Made by a program: the position numbers and the translations under genes | Shown here: piece by piece, positions 7,189 through 12,794 of the stretch | How the letters are laid out: every line of letters starts with the position of its first letter | How positions within the stretch are numbered: the stretch's first letter is position 1 | Source of the DNA: UBA11386 sp035286785 | GTDB lineage: Bacteria > Planctomycetota > Planctomycetia > Pirellulales > Thermoguttaceae | Length of the DNA: 22,947 nt | Direction of reading: 5' to 3' | Assembly (NCBI GenBank): GCA_035286785.1 | Contig: DATECS010000285.1 | Span: 1-22,947 of the forward strand | The notes under the pieces: model-generated | Told to the model about the DNA's origin: nothing | The model's database searches: none | The model's input: the letters and a program-made list of their open reading frames with translations, nothing else

Positions 7189-8514
7189 ATGTTTCCCCAC
7201 TGGTTCCGAACCTGGCAACTCGGCTTGAAGAGTCTCGCGCTGCATCCGTTGCGGTCGCTTTTGACCGTGCTGGGCATCTTTATCGGCGTGGCGAGCGTGA
7301 TTTGGCTACTGGCGGTGGGCGAGGGGATCAGTCGCGAGGCCCAACGGCAGATCGAGGGTTTGGGGGCCAACAACGTCATCGTCCGTTCGATCAAGCCGCC
7401 TTCGGAAGCCGCGGGCGAAGGGATGGGCCTGATTCCCTACGGCCTGACTCGCGAGGATTTCGAGCGACTCAGGGAGACCCTTCCCACGATCCGTCGTGCG
7501 TTGCCCATCCGCGAATTGCGGCGTCGTTTCAGTTTTCACGGGCGGACGGTGGACGGCCGGCTCGTCGGCTGCACGCCCGACTACGCCGAGGTCACGCAGT
7601 TGTTCGTCGAACGCGGACGATTTCTGTCCGACGCGGATTTGCACGGGCGAAAAAACTACTGCGTGCTCGCCGCGGGAACGGCCCATCGGCTTTTTCCGCT
7701 CGAAGACCCGATCGGCCGATCGGTCCGCATCGAGCAGGACTATTACCGCGTGATCGGCGTGATGAAGAAGCGCGACCCGACGTCGGGCATCGGCGGTTCG
7801 CTGGCGGGCCAGGATTTCAAGGACGACGTCTACATCCCGATCACGACGCTTTGGAACCGGATCGGCGACGTCATTTTGACGACGCGAAGCGGTTCGTTCG
7901 AGGGCGAGATCCTCGAGATCAGTCAGATCACGTTTCGCATCGACCAGATCGCCAACGTGCTTGAAACGTCGGATCTGATCAAGTACACGCTGGCCCAGTA
8001 TCACGACGACGAGGACTACGGAGTCACGGTCCCCCTGGAACTGTTGGAGCAAGCCAAGACGACCCGGATGATGTTTATTCTTTTCCTGGGACTCATCGCC
8101 GCCGTGTCGTTGGTGGTCGGCGGGATCGGCATTATGAACATCATGCTGGCCACGGTGACGGAGCGGACCCGGGAAATCGGCATCCGACGCGCGTTGGGCG
8201 CGAAGCGGCTGGACATCATCCGTCAGTTTCTGATCGAGACCATTTCGCTGTCGATCGTGGGCGGGTTGACGGGGGTGCTCGGGGGGTTGACGTGCCGGCC
8301 GATCATCAACGCCATTCGCAAGGGCCTGGAAACGGCCGTGCCCGAGGTCATGGAGCAACTTCCGCCGGTGATCCAGACCGTCCAGCCGGTGATCGTGCCG
8401 TTTTCGATCCCCCTGGCCTTCATCATTTCGGTCACGATCGGGATTATCTTCGGCCTCTACCCGGCCATTCGCGCGGCCCAGATGGACCCGATTGAAGCCT
8501 TGCGGCACGAGTAG
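7189..8514 (+). CDS. ABC transporter permease, FtsX/MacB type
   Basis: It is 441 residues. It has one N-terminal membrane helix (about 22-43, SLLTVLGIFIGVASVIWL), a large periplasmic domain (about 50-290) and three C-terminal helices (about 296-320, 352-372, 398-430). Between helices 2 and 3 is the family hallmark ERTREIGIRRALGA. This is the topology of MacB and LolC/E permeases. With the preceding ATPase, adaptor and TolC it should form a tripartite system exporting a substrate (drug, lipid, peptide or siderophore; not determinable here) from the periplasm or inner membrane. It is separated from the ATPase by a 190-nt gap holding a REPIN and the heptamer tract; no promoter is evident in the gap. 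Confidence 0.93.
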   Translation: MFPHWFRTWQLGLKSLALHPLRSLLTVLGIFIGVASVIWLLAVGEGISREAQRQIEGLGANNVIVRSIKPPSEAAGEGMGLIPYGLTREDFERLRETLPTIRRALPIRELRRRFSFHGRTVDGRLVGCTPDYAEVTQLFVERGRFLSDADLHGRKNYCVLAAGTAHRLFPLEDPIGRSVRIEQDYYRVIGVMKKRDPTSGIGGSLAGQDFKDDVYIPITTLWNRIGDVILTTRSGSFEGEILEISQITFRIDQIANVLETSDLIKYTLAQYHDDEDYGVTVPLELLEQAKTTRMMFILFLGLIAAVSLVVGGIGIMNIMLATVTERTREIGIRRALGAKRLDIIRQFLIETISLSIVGGLTGVLGGLTCRPIINAIRKGLETAVPEVMEQLPPVIQTVQPVIVPFSIPLAFIISVTIGIIFGLYPAIRAAQMDPIEALRHE

Positions 8515-8535
8515 GGCGGGGACTACTGGACAGCC

Positions 8536-8561
8536 GTAGGCCGGGTCACGACCCGGCCTAC
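8536..8561. repeat. Single near-perfect palindrome, GTAGGCCGGGTC family
   Basis: A 26-nt palindrome begins GTAGGCCGGGTC and ends GACCCGGCCTAC; only the central pair fails to match. It is flanked by a weaker 7-bp inverted repeat (TGGACAG at 8527, CTGTCCA at 8572). Lying between the permease and prfB, it could end efflux transcription as a hairpin, but there is no U-tract. Confidence 0.75.
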
Positions 8562-8580
8562 GGACTACGGACTGTCCACC

Positions 8581-8608
8581 TTTGCGCCCCGCCGCCGCCC
8601 GATATAAT
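8581..8608 (+). promoter_or_regulatory. prfB promoter candidate
   Basis: TTTGCG (8581-8586), 16 nt, TATAAT (8603-8608). The -10 is a perfect match and the -35 weak. The predicted leader of about 38 nt consists mostly of the heptamer tract. Confidence 0.5.
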
Positions 8609-8619
8609 TGTGTATCGTT

Positions 8620-8647
8620 CCAATCCCCAATCCCTAATCCCCGAACC
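8620..8647 (+). repeat. Heptamer tandem repeat just before prfB start
   Basis: Four 7-nt units: CCAATCC (8620), CCAATCC (8627), CTAATCC (8634), CCGAACC (8641). The tract ends 5 nt before ATG 8653 and replaces any Shine-Dalgarno. Confidence 0.7.
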
Positions 8648-8652
8648 CTCTC

Positions 8653-9751
8653 ATGGAAAAAGACCTCACCGATCGCGCCGAACTCATCCAGCAGCGGATC
8701 CTCCAACTGCGAGACTCTCTTTGACTACGCGGGCAAGAAAGCGGAGGCGCAAGGGATTGAGCGACGGATGGCCGAGGGCGACTTCTGGAACAACCAGGAG
8801 GCGGCCCAGGAAACCATTGCCCGGCTGAAGGCCGTTAATACCGTGCTCAAGCCGCTGGACGAAGTGGTCAAGGCGGGCGACGATCTGGCGGCCATGATTG
8901 AAATGGCCGACGAGGACGAATCGTTTGCCGCCGAGGCGCCGGCCGAAATCGAACGGATGGAATCGCTGTTGGACGCGCTGGAGCTCCGCGCGTTGTTAGA
9001 CGGTCCGCTGGATTCCAACGCGGCCATTTTGACGATCAACGCCCGGGACGGCGGGACCGACGCCAACGATTGGGCTGAAATGCTCCTGCGGATGTACATC
9101 GCCTGGGCAAAGGAGCAGGACTACCACGTCGAACTGCTCGACCGCCAGGACAACGACGAGGCGGGCATCAACAGCGCGAGCATCGCGGTGCGCGGGCCGA
9201 TGGCATACGGGTATCTGAAGGGCGAGTCGGGCATGCACCGGCTGGTGCGGATCAGCCCCTTCAACGCCGAGGGCAAGCGTCAGACCAGTTTCGCCGCGGT
9301 GGACGTCTCGCCCGAGGTGGCCGACAGCGTCGAAATCGAGTTGAACGACGAGGACATCCGGGAGGACGTTTTTCGGGCCAGCGGGGCGGGCGGGCAGCAC
9401 GTCAACAAGACGTCGAGCGCCATTCGGCTGACCCATCTGCCCACCGGCATCGTCGTGCAATGCCAGAACGAGCGGAGCCAGCACAAGAATCGGGCCACCG
9501 CGCTCAAAATGCTCCGCGCGCGGCTTGCCCGGGTCGAGGAGGAGAAGCGCGAGGCGGAGCAGGCCGCCAAGTACGACCTGATGCCCAAGGTGGGGTTCGG
9601 CTCGCAGATCCGCAATTATTTTCTTCATCCCGATCAACGGGTCAAGGACGCGCGGACGGGCCATTTGGTGGGGAATTTTCATAGCGTGCTGGATGGCCAT
9701 ATTCAGGAGTTTTTGGACGCCTATCTGCGCTGGCGCGTGAGCAAGAAGTAG
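8653..9751 (+). CDS. prfB: Peptide chain release factor 2, +1 programmed frameshift
   Basis: RF2 recognises UGA and UAA stop codons and triggers peptide release at the ribosome. The short first frame starts at ATG 8653 (MEKDLTDRAELIQQ) and meets TGA at 8722-8724 in the exact shift heptamer CTTTGAC (8719-8725). A +1 slip at CTT continues as DYAGKKAE to TAG 9749-9751, so the coding sequence is 8653-8721 joined to 8723-9751, 365 residues. The stop-recognition tripeptide SPF (VRISPFNAEG) and the catalytic GGQ (SGAGGQHVNK) are both present, and identify RF2 rather than RF1 (which has PxT). The usual strong Shine-Dalgarno-like stimulator just upstream of the slip site is absent; only GAG at 8711-8713 could pair. 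The terminal TAG is part of a REP-like repeat. Confidence 0.97.
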
Positions 9752-9865
9752 GCCGGGTCGCGACCCGGCGTTGAAAAGAACAAACGGTGTCACCGTTGGC
9801 GGGTCGTGACCCGGCGATACGAAAAGCCCTCGGTGTTAACATTGCCGGGTCACGACCCGGCCTAC
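9748..9865. repeat. REPIN-like cluster, GTAGGCCGGGTC family, overlapping prfB stop
   Basis: The left arm 9748-9769 starts GTAGGCCGGGTC and the right arm 9844-9865 ends GACCCGGCCTAC. A third, half-size copy (GCGGGTCGTGACCCGGC, 9799-9815) lies between them. The left GTAG supplies the TAG stop of prfB (9749-9751). Confidence 0.78.
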
Positions 9866-9897
9866 GGTATTTTCCGGCACCCCGCTCCCTAATGGGA

Positions 9898-9927
9898 TTG
9901 CCACGTCCTCGCCCGATGGGGTATGAT
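9898..9927 (+). promoter_or_regulatory. Promoter candidate for the Coa1-like gene
   Basis: TTGCCA (9898-9903), 18 nt, TATGAT (9922-9927). Both boxes match 5 of 6. The leader would be about 95 nt. Confidence 0.5.
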
Positions 9928-10012
9928 TTGCGTTGGTGTGAACCGCACGGCCGAGTTCGTGGCGGCCGCCGGCCCGAGATCATTTTCCATCCGCCCGCAT
10001 CAAACGCCCGAT

Positions 10013-10019
10013 AAGGAGG
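10013..10019 (+). promoter_or_regulatory. Strong Shine-Dalgarno that fixes the start at 10028
   Basis: AAGGAGG lies 8 nt before ATG 10028. It is one of only two such strong sites in the window and decides against the longer in-frame start at 9923. Confidence 0.8.
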
Positions 10020-10027
10020 AATTCGTC

Positions 10028-10558
10028 ATGTCCCAATTCGACGTTCAACAAACGGTTCCTCCGTCCAGGCCGCAAAAGGGTTGGTTCGGGCGGAACTGGT
10101 GGTGGGTTCTGCTCTTGGTGCTTGTCGGGGGAGGCGTTGCCTGCGCGGGGATTTGCACGGGCGTGGTCTACTTCGGCATTAAGGTGATGAAGGATTCGGA
10201 ACCTTATCAGTTGACGCTCCAAGCGGTCCGGAGCGACCCGACGGTTGTTGAGCGACTCGGCGAGCCCATCCAGGACGATTGGCAGGTCAGCGTTCAGGTG
10301 GTGGCCTCGGGGAATCGGGCCACGGCGCGAGTGGATGTGCCCGTCTCCGGCCCGAAGGGCACGGCCGAGGTAAGCTCTGAATCCCAGATGATCAATGGGA
10401 AGTGGGGCCTGACGAGCGTTGAAGTCACCTTTAGCAACGGCGATCGCCACGCGCTCGACATCAAGGCGGATCAGGCGGGCGAAGGCGCCAGCGAAGCGCC
10501 GAAGTGGCCGCCCGGCGAACGCGGCGCCGATCAGATGCCGCCGGAGGCGAATCCGTAG
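10028..10558 (+). CDS. Coa1-like single-pass membrane protein
   Basis: It is 176 residues from ATG 10028. A short polar N-terminus is followed by one strong membrane helix (about 23-52, WWWVLLLVLVGGG onward) and an outer domain of about 90 residues containing ERLGEPIQ, a repeated beta pattern, VSGPKGTAEV and NGKWGLTSVEV. This order (LG-x-PI, then SGPKG, then G-x-W) matches my knowledge of the Coa1/Tim21-like domain, in mitochondria a cytochrome oxidase assembly factor. Whether the bacterial protein acts in oxidase assembly is unknown, and no respiratory gene lies nearby. The C-terminal 35 residues are Pro/Glu-rich and probably disordered. It appears monocistronic. Confidence 0.65.
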   Translation: MSQFDVQQTVPPSRPQKGWFGRNWWWVLLLVLVGGGVACAGICTGVVYFGIKVMKDSEPYQLTLQAVRSDPTVVERLGEPIQDDWQVSVQVVASGNRATARVDVPVSGPKGTAEVSSESQMINGKWGLTSVEVTFSNGDRHALDIKADQAGEGASEAPKWPPGERGADQMPPEANP

Positions 10559-10564
10559 GCGGCC

Positions 10565-10884
10565 GTACTCCTCACGCTCCGCGTGAGGTCACGCAAGCTG
10601 ATCCGGTAGGGTGGGCACTGTCTATTTTCTCTAGCCCAGGCGTTCACGCCTGGGGAGAGATGATTTTTTCATGAATGGGTTTGGGCCCCTTTAGGGGCAT
10701 CAAGAACCGCCAACGCCCCTAAAGGGGCTGATAGGAAAAGACGATTATTTTTTCTTCATTCCCCAGGCGTGAACGCCTGGGCTAGAGGAAATCATAGCGC
10801 AAAGTCTTCAGTGTTGCCGCATCATTCTGATGGGCGGTGTCTTCTCTACGTCTACTCTGACATCACGCGGAGCGTGATGAGTAC
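10565..10884. repeat. Four-level nested palindromic repeat
   Basis: Four inverted pairs lie one inside another: outer arms 10565-10591 and 10858-10884 (GTACTC.TCACGCTCC, 2 mismatches in 27); diverged GTAGGGTGGGCAC arms at 10606-10618 and 10831-10849; perfect 27-nt arms 10629-10655 and 10761-10787 (CTCTAGCCCAGGCG); and perfect 14-nt palindromes 10685-10698 and 10715-10728 (GCCCCTTTAGGGGC). This fills the 338-nt gap before nadA. I see no gene in it. Confidence 0.8.
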
Positions 10885-10896
10885 GAACGGGGCGTT

Positions 10897-12039
10897 TCAC
10901 TTCACTTCGAGCATTCGCTGAAGCGCCGACAGCGCTCCGTGAGCCGTTTCGTCGTCCACCCGGATGACGTTGACCGGCGTGCCGGCGTCCAGGTTTTCGA
11001 GCGACCAGCAGAGGTTCGACAGGTCGATCCGGTACATGGTCGGGCAGACGCCCACGGTTGACGCGAGGTAGTGGATCTCCTGGTCGGGATGCTCGTTTCG
11101 CAGGCGATTGACGAGGTTCAGCTCGGTGCCGATGGCCCAGCGCGTGCCGGGCGGCGAGGCTTCGACCTGACGAATGATCGCGCCGGTCGATCCGGTCCCG
11201 TCCGCCTCGGAGACTACCTCGCGGGCGCACTCGGGATGGACGATCACCTTGACGCCGGGCACGCGGCGGCGGATTTCGCGGACGTGCTGGGGCTCGAAAA
11301 CCTGGTGGACGCTGCAATGGCCCCGCCAGAGGATGACGCGGGCGGCGCGGAGCGCGGCTTCGTCGTTGCCGCCCAGCGCGGGCTGCTCGGGATCCCAGAC
11401 GGGCATTTCGGAAAGTGGAATGCCCATGGCGCCGGCTGTGTTGCGGCCCAGGTGTTGGTCGGGAAAGAAGAGTACCCGCTGGCGCCGCGCGAAGGACCAA
11501 TCGAGCGCGGCCGCGGCGTTGGACGAGGTGCAGACGATGCCGCCGTGACGGCCGCAAAACGCCTTCAGCCCGGCCGACGAGTTGACGTAAGTGACCGGCA
11601 TGACCTGATCGACGTCGATCACTTGGGCCAATTGTTGCCAGCACGACTCGACCTGTTCGACGTTAGCCAGATCGGCCATGGAGCAACCGGCGGCGAGGTC
11701 GGGCAGAATCACGTCGACGCGCTGGCCGCCGCGACGGGCGATCATGGCCGGCGGATTGGCCAGCACGTCGGCCGTCTCGGCCATGAAATGGACGCCGCAG
11801 AAGACGATGGCCCGGCACTGTTCGTTGGCGGCGGCCAGCTCGCACAATTTGTAGCTGTCGCCGCGCAGGTCGGTCATCGCGATCACGTCGTCGCGCTGAT
11901 AGTGGTGGCCCAGGATCAAGAGGCGCGATCCCCATCGCCGGCGGACGGCGGTGATGCGCGCGATCAGATCGTCGCGTTCCAGACGCAGATAGGGCAGCAA
12001 CGGCCGTGGGGCCTCGACGGAATGCATGGGGTTCATCAT
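10897..12039 (-). CDS. nadA: Quinolinate synthase A
   Basis: It is 380 residues. NadA condenses iminoaspartate with dihydroxyacetone phosphate to quinolinate in de novo NAD synthesis, using a [4Fe-4S] cluster. Visible motifs are LGHHYQRDDV (39-52 region, equivalent to the usual AHYYQ), GDSYKL, CGVHFMAETADVL with Cys81, IVCTSSNAAAALDW, HPEC and a late Cys in GVCPTM; three of these Cys would bind the cluster. Length is near the family norm of 300-370. The start could be Met1 or Met2 (12039 or 12036). No nadB or nadC lies nearby. A TATACT -10-like box ends 6 nt before the ATG, so the mRNA may be nearly leaderless. Confidence 0.93.
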   Translation of the reverse strand: MMNPMHSVEAPRPLLPYLRLERDDLIARITAVRRRWGSRLLILGHHYQRDDVIAMTDLRGDSYKLCELAAANEQCRAIVFCGVHFMAETADVLANPPAMIARRGGQRVDVILPDLAAGCSMADLANVEQVESCWQQLAQVIDVDQVMPVTYVNSSAGLKAFCGRHGGIVCTSSNAAAALDWSFARRQRVLFFPDQHLGRNTAGAMGIPLSEMPVWDPEQPALGGNDEAALRAARVILWRGHCSVHQVFEPQHVREIRRRVPGVKVIVHPECAREVVSEADGTGSTGAIIRQVEASPPGTRWAIGTELNLVNRLRNEHPDQEIHYLASTVGVCPTMYRIDLSNLCWSLENLDAGTPVNVIRVDDETAHGALSALQRMLEVK

Positions 12040-12045
12040 GCGAAA

Positions 12046-12051
12046 AGTATA
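12046..12051 (-). promoter_or_regulatory. -10-like box close to nadA start
   Basis: TATACT on the minus strand (12051-12046) lies 6 nt before ATG 12039. No convincing -35 is seen. If used, transcription would begin at or next to the start codon. Confidence 0.35.
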
Positions 12052-12100
12052 TACGCGGGACCGTCGGCGGGCCAGGGGGGAGGCATGGAGGGCGGGTTTA

Positions 12101-12199
12101 GAGCCTATCCAAAAACGGGGACAGGCACCTCACGGCAATCGTTTTAGGAAACGTAGCGTACATTGAGTTCGGAGCCAGTCCCCGTTTTCGGATAGGCTC
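12101..12199. repeat. GGGGACAGGCACC element, copy 1
   Basis: The inverted ends are GAGCCTATCC plus AAAACGGGGACAGGC (12101-12125) and GCCAGTCCCCGTTTTC plus GGATAGGCTC (12174-12199), about 49 nt apart. The core (GGGGACAGGCACC ... GGAGCCAGTCCCC) and parts of the interior are shared with 17690-17770. The element begins one base after the FxsA stop codon. Confidence 0.75.
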
Positions 12200-12652
12200 T
12201 CAGTCGGATTGGTTCCGTTTATCGTCGAGGACCCGAACGTCGATGATTTCGTCGCGCGAGGCGTTCCAGGACGCTCCGGGCCGGCCGACCATGAAGCGGG
12301 CGCGAATCCAGTTGGCCAGTCGTCGCCGGGCATATCGCCGGCTCGGCGGCACGAGCAGGGCAAAGCCCACCACGTCGGTCAACACGCCCGGCATGATCAA
12401 CAGCGCGCCGGCCAGGAGGACCAAGAGGCCGTCGAGCAGGGGGTCGGTGGGCAGCTCGTCCCGGAGTAATTTTTCGCGTGCGGCGCGCCAGCACCGAAGT
12501 CTCTCATGTCGAGCGAGCAACGCGCCCAGCACGCCGGTCACGATAACCAGGCCGATGGTGAAGAGCCAATTCGTTTGCTGGGCGATCCAGAAGAGCAACG
12601 CCAGTTCGACCAACTGCACGGCCACGAACCAAAGAAACCATCGAGCCAGCAT
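12200..12652 (-). CDS. FxsA-family membrane protein
   Basis: It is 150 residues from ATG 12652 (MLARWFLWF). A longer frame starting at 12718 is rejected because its extra 22 residues (including LPYGRGSDS) are a translation of the inverted repeat at 12679-12756. Three to four hydrophobic segments and the motif MPGVLTDVVGFALLVPP identify the FxsA family; E. coli FxsA is an inner-membrane protein whose overexpression relieves phage T7 exclusion by F plasmids, but its normal function is unclear. The C-terminus is basic then acidic and probably cytoplasmic. No Shine-Dalgarno precedes the start. It lies between nadA and the TPR gene on the same strand, with gaps of 160 and 142 nt, so co-transcription is uncertain. 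Confidence 0.88.
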   Translation of the reverse strand: MLARWFLWFVAVQLVELALLFWIAQQTNWLFTIGLVIVTGVLGALLARHERLRCWRAAREKLLRDELPTDPLLDGLLVLLAGALLIMPGVLTDVVGFALLVPPSRRYARRRLANWIRARFMVGRPGASWNASRDEIIDVRVLDDKRNQSD

Positions 12653-12678
12653 GGAGGAACCTAGGAACAAGCTTGTAG

Positions 12679-12756
12679 AATCCGAGCCGCGACCGTAAGG
12701 GAGCGGTTGTGATCTCACCGAATAACAACCGCTCCCTTACGGTCGCGGCTCGGATT
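12679..12756. repeat. Perfect 32-nt inverted repeat, CCGCTCCCTTACGGTC family
   Basis: Arms 12679-12710 and 12725-12756 are perfectly complementary around a 14-nt loop. The right arm reads CCGCTCCCTTACGGTCGCGG in its centre. It would form a very stable hairpin between the TPR gene and fxsA. The same string translated gives a LPYGRGSDS peptide that mis-extends fxsA. Confidence 0.85.
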
Positions 12757-12781
12757 TTATTGCAGACATTTTATTGCAGAC
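12754..12781. repeat. 14-nt tandem duplication
   Basis: ATTTTATTGCAGAC occurs twice head to tail (12754-12767 and 12768-12781), joined to the right end of the 32-nt inverted repeat and ending 13 nt before the TPR gene stop. Confidence 0.7.
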
Positions 12782-12794
12782 ATCCGCCTGCCGC

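Noticed and set aside
7306..8706. Minus-strand frame opposite the permease
   Set aside because: It spans a repeat and both gene ends and has no motif; the FtsX-type permease is certain on the plus strand.
8582..8722. In-frame upstream start for prfB without a frameshift
   Set aside because: It would begin before the -10 box and read the heptamer repeat; the CTTTGAC site with MEKDLTDRAELIQQ ahead of it is the known RF2 arrangement. The TGA is therefore not a sequencing error or pseudogene mark.
10661..10760. T-runs near GCCCCTAAAGGGGC as an intrinsic terminator
   Set aside because: The T-run is about 20 nt from the hairpin, too far for a standard terminator; the hairpin is part of the nested repeat.
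12653..12718. N-terminal extension of the FxsA-like protein
   Set aside because: It is translated from the perfect inverted repeat and lacks any start signal.
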